This document shows positions 1-5,992 of a stretch of 6,037 bases of DNA, piece after piece (position 1 is the stretch's first letter; the number at the start of each line of letters is the position of its first letter). The notes under the pieces were generated by a model, which did not search any database, was not told where the DNA came from, and saw nothing but the letters and a program-made list of their open reading frames with translations. Source of the stretch: an uncultured Bacilli bacterium (lineage in GTDB: Bacteria; Bacillota_I; Bacilli_A; RF39; UBA660). The DNA is taken from NCBI GenBank assembly GCA_949746915.1, contig CATKEA010000257.1:1-6037 (forward strand), given 5' to 3'. Both the position numbers and the translations under genes were made by a program.

Positions 1-11
1 AGGAGAAATTT

Positions 12-407
12 ATGATTAGAAATTTTTTTAACAAATCATGTTATCTAATACCACTTACAAGTGAAGAAATTAAAGCAGCATGTACTAATAACAAAATCGT
101 TTTGTACATTGATAGTGCCACTAAAAAATTAAATATTGCTATTCCTATCTTAGAAAAATACGGATTTAGTAATATGGAAGATGCCTTAAAAGCAGAAGAA
201 AAATGGTACTTCTATCCAAGTAACCAAGAAGAAGCTATTGAAGTTAATGATGGTAGACCTATATTTAAACTAAATTATGAAAAAGACCATAACATCAAGG
301 TTACATCTGATAGTAGTGATGACTTTTTTACAACAATTAGAAAATTTAATAGTAAAAACCAAAAAAATAAAAGCAAAGTTAAACAATATATTCCATCATT
401 TTACTAA
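12..407 (+). CDS. Hypothetical protein, 131 aa, unknown function
   Basis: I do not recognise this protein. The start is well supported: AGGAGA at positions 1-6 lies 5 nt before the ATG, and the gene ends in TAA just before a strong terminator, so it is a complete reading frame. The protein has no signal peptide and no transmembrane segment, and looks soluble and cytoplasmic. Residues 1-75 appear to be mixed alpha/beta, with a short hydrophobic strand (KIVLYI, about 28-33) and a helix rich in Glu/Lys/Ala near 55-65. The region around 65-90 is aromatic and acidic. The tail, from about 110 on, is strongly basic and low in complexity (Asn/Lys/Gln-rich) and could be disordered or bind nucleic acid; that is inference only. 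It is convergent with the HPt-receiver gene, so it is not in an operon with anything visible here. Its promoter and any upstream partner lie outside the window. Base composition matches its neighbours, so nothing suggests recent transfer. Confidence 0.75.
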   Translation: MIRNFFNKSCYLIPLTSEEIKAACTNNKIVLYIDSATKKLNIAIPILEKYGFSNMEDALKAEEKWYFYPSNQEEAIEVNDGRPIFKLNYEKDHNIKVTSDSSDDFFTTIRKFNSKNQKNKSKVKQYIPSFY

Positions 408-437
408 AAAGACACTCACAAAACGAGTGTCTTTTTT
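406..437. terminator. Bidirectional Rho-independent terminator between convergent genes
   Basis: A perfect 12-bp stem is formed by 406-417 (AAAAAGACACTC) and 425-436 (GAGTGTCTTTTT), with a 7-nt loop at 418-424. A run of six T follows on the plus strand, and the A-run of the left arm gives the U-tract for the minus strand. The hairpin begins within the TAA stop of the plus gene and reaches the stop codon (438-436) of the minus gene, so it can end transcription in both directions. Confidence 0.9.
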
Positions 438-1215
438 ATGCCCTATAATCAATAGTTTTTTCTATTACTGCTTTAACATTTTTCTCATTAAAAGGTTTTG
501 CTAACATATCAACAATATCATAAGTGAATGCTCTATCAACCACCTCTTTAGAATATTCTCCAGTAATAATAGAAATTGGTATTCTTTTGAATAAATTATA
601 TTGTTTAAACCACTCTAATACCTGGAATCCATCAACATTAGGCATATTTAAATCTAAAAGCATAGCAACAATTTTTCCATCATTTATATGATTACTAACT
701 ATTGTAAGTGCTTCCATACCATCTTTTGCTAATAAAACATTATACGTAGATGAGAAAATCTTATCAACAAAACTCGTAACTATATTTGAATCATCAACAA
801 CAAGAATTGTCTTATCTTTAATTACAGTTTCTTCCTTAGGTAAAATATTACTAGCATCTTTTCCTAAATATTCACTTACCAATTTAATAATCCTATTTGT
901 TTCATTCATTAACTCATCATAATTTAAATAAATAAAATCTATATCATTAGCTTTACTTTGCATCTCATGTTGTAATGCAAGTTCTGCTAATTTAGTAAAT
1001 CCAAAATATTTTGAATCACTCTTTAAAGAATGAACTAAAATAGCATAATTAGCCATATCTCCTTCTTCTTTAAACATCTTTATTTTGGGTAAAGACTCTT
1101 CCATTCCCTTTAGAAAATCTTCTAAAGTATCATTATATGTTTGCATATCTCCAAATAACTCTAAACTTTTTTCTACATTGACTCCATTACTAGTTAAAAA
1201 ACTAACATCCTTCAT
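436..1215 (-). CDS. HPt-receiver phosphotransfer protein (two-component signalling, no output domain)
   Basis: A soluble two-domain signalling protein of 259 aa. An N-terminal histidine phosphotransfer (HPt) domain, about residues 9-115, carries the phosphoacceptor motif HSLKS with His62, followed by Ser and the conserved Gly of the HPt helix. A linker at about 116-133 leads to a C-terminal CheY-like receiver domain (about 135-256) with a full catalytic set: acidic pair Asp141/Asp142, phosphoacceptor Asp188 in LLDLNMP, Thr218 in IITGE and Lys240 in AKPF. There is no DNA-binding, GGDEF, kinase or membrane segment. It can therefore in principle pass phosphate between receiver and HPt, or with outside partners, but has no visible output. 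HPt plus receiver resembles the back half of a hybrid kinase in reversed order, yet the gene has its own promoter and RBS, so it is not an obvious fragment. A GTG at 1224 would add three residues. I chose the ATG at 1215 because AGGAG (1228-1224) overlaps the GTG and sits 8 nt before this ATG. It lies downstream of the Bce-type module but behind a terminator; a functional link to that module is unproven. Confidence 0.9.
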   Translation of the reverse strand: MKDVSFLTSNGVNVEKSLELFGDMQTYNDTLEDFLKGMEESLPKIKMFKEEGDMANYAILVHSLKSDSKYFGFTKLAELALQHEMQSKANDIDFIYLNYDELMNETNRIIKLVSEYLGKDASNILPKEETVIKDKTILVVDDSNIVTSFVDKIFSSTYNVLLAKDGMEALTIVSNHINDGKIVAMLLDLNMPNVDGFQVLEWFKQYNLFKRIPISIITGEYSKEVVDRAFTYDIVDMLAKPFNEKNVKAVIEKTIDYRA

Positions 1216-1223
1216 GTCATTCA

Positions 1224-1228
1224 CTCCT
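1224..1228 (-). promoter_or_regulatory. Ribosome-binding site that fixes the HPt-receiver start
   Basis: On the minus strand AGGAG occupies 1228-1224 and its last G is the first base of the in-frame GTG codon, so that GTG cannot be served by this site. The next in-frame ATG (1215-1213) follows an 8-nt spacer, which is near ideal. Another ATG at 1220-1218 is out of frame. Confidence 0.75.
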
Positions 1229-1239
1229 ATTCTAATTAC

Positions 1240-1268
1240 ATTATAATGTTTTTTAATATATCAAGCAA
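1240..1268 (-). promoter_or_regulatory. Sigma-A-type promoter of the HPt-receiver gene
   Basis: On the minus strand a perfect -10 TATAAT (1245-1240) is preceded, after exactly 17 nt, by TTGCTT (1268-1263), a half-matching -35. Transcription would start near 1233, just ahead of the RBS, giving a very short leader. Because a terminator lies further upstream (1314-1351), this gene is probably a separate transcription unit from the transporter operon. Confidence 0.6.
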
Positions 1269-1276
1269 CTTTTTTA

Positions 1277-1289
1277 TCACATTATGTCA
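1277..1289. promoter_or_regulatory. Imperfect palindrome upstream of the HPt-receiver promoter, possible operator
   Basis: The plus strand reads TCACA-TTA-TGTCA, an inverted repeat with one mismatched pair (C1278/C1288). It lies 8 bp upstream of the proposed -35. Each half fits the TnACA pattern of the operator at 4250-4269, but the spacer is 3 bp rather than 4, so it may be a degenerate or unrelated site. In such AT-rich DNA short palindromes also occur by chance. Confidence 0.25.
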
Positions 1290-1313
1290 AGAAAAAAAAC
1301 TTTTTTGTAAACT

Positions 1314-1351
1314 AAAAAATAAAACATAAGCACTAAAACCTATGTCTTATT
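1314..1351 (-). terminator. Rho-independent terminator closing the transporter operon
   Basis: On the minus strand, arms 1351-1341 and 1328-1318 form an 11-bp stem with one G-U wobble. Two more inner pairs (1340/1329 as a wobble, 1339/1330) close an 8-nt loop. A T-rich stretch follows (1317-1314, then more T after a short break). It starts 12 nt after the permease stop codon, the expected place for an operon terminator. The stem is AT-rich, so some read-through into the HPt-receiver gene is possible. Confidence 0.7.
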
Positions 1352-1362
1352 AAAAATATCTT

Positions 1363-3426
1363 TTATCTTTCTCTAATAATATTTTTACTAGAAAAATATG
1401 TTATAAGAAAATAACCACCATAAATAAAAACTAAAAATATAGCTGTCATTGAAATCGATGCTAATAAATTCATTCGACCAAACGTTTCTAATATTGTATT
1501 ACATACTTGAAGTCCAAAAATAGTATGAATTAAAGCTAATGACAAAGGTAAGAAAAAGAATATTGCTATCTGCCTATAAAGAGCTTTATTTAACATCTTT
1601 TCGTCTACTCCAATTTTTCTTAATATCATATATCTATCTTTGTTATCACTACTTTCTGATAATTCTTTCAACGCAAGTATTGCAGCTGAAGAAATCAAAA
1701 AGATAATTCCCAAATATAAACCAATAAATGTAGCCATAGCTGCAAGACCAATACTGGCCTCATAAATTTCTATTTTAGTAGAACCATTTAAAATAATATT
1801 TTCAGCATTCGGATGATTATTAAGTTCTCGAATTTTATCCTCTACTTTTTGTTTTTCTTCTTTAGTCCCATTTGCTGTTTTATAATTAGCGAATAAATAA
1901 TTAACTGCTTCTAATGAATTTTCTAAAGCACCATCAGGAAGTAAAATAATTCCTGTAGTAATATGATTTGCTGCTAAATCAATAAAACCTTTTTTGCATT
2001 CCTTATATTTAGGACTATAAGTTTTTCCATTAATTGTAATCGTCGTTCCAATTTTTAAAGCTTCATTACGTAACGCAATCATTTCATCATAATCACCAAT
2101 AATCATATATTGCCCATTACTAAGAGAATACTTTTCTATATTAAATAATTCTGCTAATCTATTGTAATCACTAATTTCAATTAATATTTCCTTTTGATCT
2201 ACATTCAAATATGAATACTTAGCTAATACCTTATCAATAGTATCTCCAAAAGTTGTTCTCCAAGTTATATTATCATCTACATAACTAGAAAATTCCAAAA
2301 CATCTTTAAAGTTATCATCAATATTAAAATCTAAATCTTCTAAATTTTTTCTTACTGAAACCATAGAATTTTCATCTTGTTCTTTAGTTACATCTAAATA
2401 ATATGTTTTACTTGCATTAACTGGTTTAGTAATTTCAATATCAACTGGAGTCATTTCTTTTAAATTTTCTGCCATTGAAGTTTTAATAGATGTTGCACTA
2501 GCTAAAATACAAATTGTCATAAACAACATAATACAAATAATAGACATTGAAACAACAGTTGTATTTATCTGACTATTTAATTGCCTTAAAGTAAAAGCAT
2601 TTAATCCCTTTAAGTAAATCTTTTTTGATGTAGACACAATACGTAAAACAAGTCCTGAAAAAGACCAAAATATAAGAAGTGTTCCAAAACATCCTAACCC
2701 AATTTGAATTAACAAATCTGAAAATTCAGCTATATTCTGAACTCCTGCTGTAACATTATAATAAGCATATCCTAAAATACACGCTGCTATTATAAAGACT
2801 AGCACACAGACAATTGGATTTTTCATCTTTACTGTTTCATTTTTCTTACTAGCCTGAATCAAGTCAATTAACTTACATTTACTAACCGAAAAAGTATTAA
2901 AAATCATAACAAGAAAATACATTATACTAAAATAAATAATTGTTTTTATCATAGCACCATTTGAAAAAGTAAAAGCAAATTGACTCATATCAGCCTCAAA
3001 CATATTAATTACTAAAACAGACATAGCCTGTGAGAAAACAACTCCAAGTAAAAGACCAACACCTAAAGAAATAATACCTATAGATAAAGTTTCATAAAGT
3101 AAAATTAATGATATCTTTCTTTTACTCATTCCTAAAGTCATGTAAATTCCAAATTCCTTCTTACGACGTTTTATTAAAAATCTACTAGCATAGATAATAA
3201 GAAAACCTAAAACTCCTGATACAAAAACAGAAACTCCTGACAAAACTTGATTCATTAAATCAATCAAATCATGAGTATTTTTTGAAACATTTAACATTAC
3301 TGTCTGACTATCTATTGCATTAAAAATATAAAATATTGCAACCCCTAAAATAAGAGTAAAAAAATAAATAGCATAATCTTTAAAACTTTTCTTTAGATTT
3401 TTAATTGACAACCTAAACAACATCAT
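1363..3426 (-). CDS. Bce-type peptide-antibiotic ABC transporter permease (FtsX-like, 10 TM)
   Basis: Membrane subunit of a BceAB/VraFG-type transporter. In this family the transporter protects cell-wall lipid targets from antimicrobial peptides such as bacitracin or lantibiotics and reports their presence to the partner kinase. The 687 residues show the family's topology: TM segments at about 18-37, 61-83, 105-135, 158-180, 203-223, 235-265 and 287-311, then a hydrophilic extracellular domain of about 245 residues (312-556), then TMs at about 557-585, 617-640 and 655-676. An FtsX-type region spans roughly 60-180, with the basic loop KRRKKEFGIYMTLGMSKRK (86-104) typical of the cytoplasmic coupling region; a second such loop (DRYMILRKIGV, 597-607) precedes TM9. 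The protein is somewhat longer than B. subtilis BceB, which I recall as about 646 residues. The start is the first of two adjacent ATGs: GGAGG at 3439-3435 lies 8 nt before it. The gene overlaps the ATPase gene by 14 bp, indicating translational coupling. The extracellular domain is the usual specificity determinant, and I cannot infer the ligand. Paralogues (PsdB, YxdM, VraG) cannot be told apart by eye, so no symbol is given. Confidence 0.93.
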   Translation of the reverse strand: MMLFRLSIKNLKKSFKDYAIYFFTLILGVAIFYIFNAIDSQTVMLNVSKNTHDLIDLMNQVLSGVSVFVSGVLGFLIIYASRFLIKRRKKEFGIYMTLGMSKRKISLILLYETLSIGIISLGVGLLLGVVFSQAMSVLVINMFEADMSQFAFTFSNGAMIKTIIYFSIMYFLVMIFNTFSVSKCKLIDLIQASKKNETVKMKNPIVCVLVFIIAACILGYAYYNVTAGVQNIAEFSDLLIQIGLGCFGTLLIFWSFSGLVLRIVSTSKKIYLKGLNAFTLRQLNSQINTTVVSMSIICIMLFMTICILASATSIKTSMAENLKEMTPVDIEITKPVNASKTYYLDVTKEQDENSMVSVRKNLEDLDFNIDDNFKDVLEFSSYVDDNITWRTTFGDTIDKVLAKYSYLNVDQKEILIEISDYNRLAELFNIEKYSLSNGQYMIIGDYDEMIALRNEALKIGTTITINGKTYSPKYKECKKGFIDLAANHITTGIILLPDGALENSLEAVNYLFANYKTANGTKEEKQKVEDKIRELNNHPNAENIILNGSTKIEIYEASIGLAAMATFIGLYLGIIFLISSAAILALKELSESSDNKDRYMILRKIGVDEKMLNKALYRQIAIFFFLPLSLALIHTIFGLQVCNTILETFGRMNLLASISMTAIFLVFIYGGYFLITYFSSKNIIRER

Positions 3427-4180
3427 TTAAATCCCCTCCAAGAAGAGTAACAGTATCAATTATCTTGTCAAAAAACTCTTTTCTTGAATCATCACCACGA
3501 TTTATTTCACTAAATATTTTCCCATCTTTAATAAATATTACACGACTTGCATAACTAGCAGTAAAGGCATCGTGAGTAACCATCAAAATAGTTGCTTCTA
3601 AATTAGTATTTAAATAATTAAAACTCTCAAGCAACATCTTTGCACTTTTAGAATCTAGTGCCCCAGTTGGCTCATCTGCCAAAATTAACTTTGGATCAGT
3701 AATAATAGCTCGTGCCGATGCAACACGTTGTTTCTGTCCCCCACTCATTTGATAGGGATACTTATTCAAAACATTTTCTATATTTAATTTTTTAGCAACA
3801 TCTTTTACCTTATCCTCTATTTTACTTGCCGAAACATTTTGAATTGATAAAGCAAGTGCTATATTTTCATAAGCAGTTAGAGTATCTAATAAATTAAAAT
3901 CTTGAAAAATAAATCCCAATTCTTCCCTTCGAAATTTATTAAGTTTTCCCCCTCTTAATTTAGTTATATCTTCTCCATCAACAAAAATATGACCACTAGT
4001 TACTTTATCAATTGTAGAAATACAATTTAAAAGCGTTGTTTTTCCACTTCCACTAGAACCCATTATTGCAACAAATTCACCCTTTTCAACATCAAAAGAT
4101 ATATTATTAATAGCTTTTGTTAAACTAGATCTACTTCCATAATATTTTTCTATTTTTTCTATTCTTAACATATTAGGCAT
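3413..4180 (-). CDS. Bce-type peptide-antibiotic ABC transporter ATP-binding protein
   Basis: ATPase subunit (255 aa, normal length) of the MacB/LolD-like clade, which powers the FtsX-type permease encoded next to it. All motifs are intact: Walker A GSSGSGKT (41-48), Q-loop Gln93, ABC signature MSGGQKQR (145-152), Walker B LILADE (165-170, catalytic Glu170), D-loop GALDS (173-177) and switch His203. The protein is cytoplasmic with no membrane segment. The N-terminal strand and A-loop region (KYYGS, 12-16) fits the family. The ATG at 4180 is preceded, 7 nt away, by a very strong AAAGGAG (4194-4188), which favours it over Met4. The 3' end overlaps the permease start by 14 bp, consistent with 1:2 or similar coupled synthesis of the complex. 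The gene follows an 87-bp gap after the kinase gene that holds a promoter and a BceR-like operator. It is therefore probably induced separately by the neighbouring response regulator. Confidence 0.95.
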   Translation of the reverse strand: MPNMLRIEKIEKYYGSRSSLTKAINNISFDVEKGEFVAIMGSSGSGKTTLLNCISTIDKVTSGHIFVDGEDITKLRGGKLNKFRREELGFIFQDFNLLDTLTAYENIALALSIQNVSASKIEDKVKDVAKKLNIENVLNKYPYQMSGGQKQRVASARAIITDPKLILADEPTGALDSKSAKMLLESFNYLNTNLEATILMVTHDAFTASYASRVIFIKDGKIFSEINRGDDSRKEFFDKIIDTVTLLGGDLNDVV

Positions 4181-4203
4181 AATACCTCTCCTTTCGATAA
4201 ATA

Positions 4204-4232
4204 ATTATAGCCAAAAATATAAAAAGTGTCGT
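4204..4232 (-). promoter_or_regulatory. Predicted inducible promoter of the transporter genes
   Basis: On the minus strand a perfect -10 TATAAT (4209-4204) is separated by 17 nt from ACGACA (4232-4227), which matches the -35 consensus only in its last four bases. A weak -35 with a perfect -10 suits an activator-dependent promoter. Transcription would start near 4197, only a few bases before the RBS. The operator half-sites end 10 bp upstream of the -35, where an OmpR-family activator could contact RNA polymerase. Confidence 0.65.
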
Positions 4233-4242
4233 CATTATAATA

Positions 4243-4269
4243 TTACAAAAACTTACATTTCTGTAAGTT
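4243..4269 (-). promoter_or_regulatory. BceR-like operator: perfect inverted repeat plus a third in-phase half-site
   Basis: The plus strand reads AACTTACA (4250-4257), TTTC, TGTAAGTT (4262-4269): a perfect 8-bp inverted repeat with a 4-bp spacer. Its core TTACA-N4-TGTAA fits the TnACA-N4-TGTAA consensus reported for B. subtilis BceR-type regulators. A third half-site, TTACA at 4243-4247, is a direct repeat exactly 10 bp from the 4253-4257 half-site, about one helical turn, as OmpR-family dimers or tandem dimers prefer. The operator sits directly upstream of the ATPase promoter and overlaps the kinase stop codon (4270-4268). The likely ligand is the response regulator encoded at 5284-5946. 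Confidence 0.75.
4247..4269 (-). terminator. Possible weak terminator or attenuator hairpin after the kinase gene
   Basis: Transcribed on the minus strand, the same inverted repeat gives an 8-bp stem with a GAAA (GNRA-type) tetraloop, followed by U residues through 4247. That is the form of an intrinsic terminator placed exactly at the kinase stop codon. The stem has only two G-C pairs, so termination would be partial at best. Confidence 0.35.
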
Positions 4270-5287
4270 ACTTTAAAACATCATAATAATCATGATTACT
4301 GAAAATTATATTAACCTTAGTATATTCTCCCAAAACAGATTCAATTGAAATTTTATGACCAAGTTTTTCAATTAATTTTTTAGAAATATATAATCCCATA
4401 CCCGTAGAATTAACATTTTCTCTTCCATTTGAACCCGTAAAAGTTTTATCAAAAACTCGAGGTATATCTCGCTTAGTTATTCCAATACCATTATCATATA
4501 TTGATAAAATCACTTTATCAGAATCTTTAACTGCACTTATTTCTATATATGAATCAACATTCAAATTACGATACTTAATACTATTACTTATAAGTTGATT
4601 TAAAACAAATTCTAACCACTTAGAATCAGTTAAAACAACTTCGCCAGTCACCTTAGTCTTTAAGATAACCTTATTATATAAAAGTGAATCCTTATTTTTT
4701 AACGCTACTTGCTTAATACAAGATGATAATCTAACTTCTTTAATTAAATAATCTTTTTCAGCATTTTCACTTCTAACATAGTATAAAACTTGATCAAGAT
4801 AATCCTCAAGTCTCTTTAACTGTTCTAAAAATCTTTGATCAACTAAACTTTTATTATTATGAGTAATAAGTATCAAATTAGCAAGAGGTATTTTAACCTC
4901 GTGAATCCACATTTCAATATAATCTTTAAAAGCTTCCTGATTATACTTTAATTTTCCAATCTCCTCATTAAACGATTTATTTATTTCATATAATGAATCA
5001 TAAAATATTCTTCCCTCTAAAAAATCTCCCCTTTTAATTAATTCAGTTATTAAATACTTTTCTTCTAACAAATCTAAATTACATATAAGCTTATCATAAA
5101 AATCTTTCTTTCTAAAATAATCATATAATAAAACCAATACAAAATTTAATCCCAATACAAAAGAAATTGCAATAATACCTTCATTAGATATTTTAAGCAC
5201 TAAAAGTAATAAAATAACAAAGATAAACCCAATAACATCAAGAAAAATAATAATAATCTTATCTTTTAAATAATCGCTCATTCTCAT
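4268..5287 (-). CDS. Intramembrane-sensing sensor histidine kinase (BceS-like)
   Basis: Membrane kinase (339 aa) that autophosphorylates and phosphorylates the response regulator encoded just upstream. Two N-terminal TM helices (about 10-32 and 38-57) are joined by a loop of only about five residues, so there is no extracellular sensor domain and no HAMP domain. This is the intramembrane-sensing architecture of BceS-like kinases, which are driven by their transporter. The H-box is WIHEVKIPL with phosphoacceptor His129. The catalytic domain has the N-box around Asn235 (LISNSIKY), G1 box DNGIGI (265-270), F-box PRVFDKTF (276-283) and G2 box TGMGL (295-299), so the enzyme looks competent. The ATG (5287-5285) overlaps the regulator's TGA in an ATGA arrangement. 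The only Shine-Dalgarno-like AAGG is 12 nt upstream, so translation probably depends on coupling. Met3 is a possible alternative start but is further from any RBS. The last codons form part of the downstream operator. No symbol is assigned because paralogues exist. Confidence 0.93.
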   Translation of the reverse strand: MRMSDYLKDKIIIIFLDVIGFIFVILLLLVLKISNEGIIAISFVLGLNFVLVLLYDYFRKKDFYDKLICNLDLLEEKYLITELIKRGDFLEGRIFYDSLYEINKSFNEEIGKLKYNQEAFKDYIEMWIHEVKIPLANLILITHNNKSLVDQRFLEQLKRLEDYLDQVLYYVRSENAEKDYLIKEVRLSSCIKQVALKNKDSLLYNKVILKTKVTGEVVLTDSKWLEFVLNQLISNSIKYRNLNVDSYIEISAVKDSDKVILSIYDNGIGITKRDIPRVFDKTFTGSNGRENVNSTGMGLYISKKLIEKLGHKISIESVLGEYTKVNIIFSNHDYYDVLK

Positions 5288-5946
5288 AAAATTATATAAC
5301 CTTGTCCTTTTCTAGTCTCAATCATATCACTATATCCAATATCTCTTAACTTATTACGCAACCTACTAATATTGACTGTTAATGTATTATCATCAACAAA
5401 CTCATCATTATCCCATAATTCTGTTACAATAGTTTCTCTTTCTACTATTGTTGAACGATTACTAATTAAAAGAGAGAGAATTAACATTTCATTTTTAGAT
5501 AAATAAATAGTATCACTACCTCTTATAATAATTCCCTTTCTTGGAACAATTTTTAAATCTTCATACTTTAAAAAATCAGGCTCTTGATCTACTCTTTTAA
5601 ATATTGCTGCAATTCTAAGTAAAAGAATTGTTGGATTATATGGCTTAGTTATATAATCATCAGCACCATAACTCATACTTAAAACTTCATCTATTTCATT
5701 CATTTTACTAGTTACCATAATTATTGGAACATTGGACTCACTCCTAATTTGTTTTAGCAAAATTTCTCCATTAATATTAGGAATATTTATATCAAGCAAA
5801 ATTAAATCTGGATTTTCCTTTAATATAGTATCTTTTGAATTATTAAAATCCTTTAAAATAACTGACTCATACATCGCATTATCTAATAAAGACTTTAACT
5901 CCTCTTGTAAAGTCTGATCATCTTCAACAATTAAAATCTTTTTCAT
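5284..5946 (-). CDS. OmpR-family response regulator (BceR-like)
   Basis: DNA-binding response regulator, 220 aa, normal for the family. The N-terminal receiver domain (about 1-115) has acidic residues Glu8/Asp9/Asp10, phosphoacceptor Asp52 in LLDINIP, Thr79 in IMVTS and Lys101 in TKPY. The C-terminal winged helix (about 125-220) has a recognition helix around DNTLTVNISRLRNKL (186-200) and the terminal wing hairpin TRKGQGYIIL. It is first in the module and shares a 4-bp ATGA overlap with the kinase gene, marking the two as a cognate pair. Its predicted target is the TTACA/TGTAA operator before the ATPase gene. The start is ATG at 5946. Its RBS is the less usual GGTGAT (5957-5952), which pairs with the 3' part of the anti-Shine-Dalgarno sequence at a 5-nt spacing, suggesting modest translation. 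No copy of the operator is visible before this gene, so regulator and kinase may be constitutive. Confidence 0.94.
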   Translation of the reverse strand: MKKILIVEDDQTLQEELKSLLDNAMYESVILKDFNNSKDTILKENPDLILLDINIPNINGEILLKQIRSESNVPIIMVTSKMNEIDEVLSMSYGADDYITKPYNPTILLLRIAAIFKRVDQEPDFLKYEDLKIVPRKGIIIRGSDTIYLSKNEMLILSLLISNRSTIVERETIVTELWDNDEFVDDNTLTVNISRLRNKLRDIGYSDMIETRKGQGYIIL

Positions 5947-5963
5947 CTAAAATCACCAATTAT

Positions 5964-5992
5964 ATTATACAAAAACAAAATAATAAAATAAA
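5964..5992 (-). promoter_or_regulatory. Probable promoter of the regulator-kinase genes
   Basis: In the 91 bp between the regulator start and the window edge, the minus strand has a perfect -10 TATAAT (5969-5964). At 17 nt upstream lies TTTATT (5992-5987), a poor -35 with three matches. The start point would be near 5957, so the mRNA would begin almost at the RBS. I see no inverted repeat, terminator or small gene in 5993-6037, which is simply AT-rich. Confidence 0.45.

Noticed and set aside
277..504. Plus-strand reading frame of 75 codons
   Set aside because: It overlaps the 12-407 gene in another frame, crosses the terminator and runs antisense into the HPt-receiver gene. It has no RBS, and its composition is that of a shadow frame.
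1285..1290. Perfect TTGACA on the minus strand as a -35 box for the HPt-receiver gene
   Set aside because: No -10 lies at 16-19 bp; the good TATAAT is 39 bp away and better paired with TTGCTT at 1268-1263.
1291..1307. A-run followed by T-run (possible hairpin)
   Set aside because: The complementary runs have essentially no loop and no G-C pairs, so it is unlikely to be a separate terminator; the real one is at 1314-1351.
4234..4239. Second TATAAT on the minus strand in the kinase-ATPase gap
   Set aside because: At 17 nt upstream the hexamer is AGAAAT, a poor -35 inside the operator, so the downstream TATAAT (4209-4204) with ACGACA is preferred.
5732..5917. Plus-strand reading frame of 61 codons
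   Set aside because: It lies wholly antisense to the receiver domain of the response regulator, with no RBS or promoter; a shadow of the real gene.
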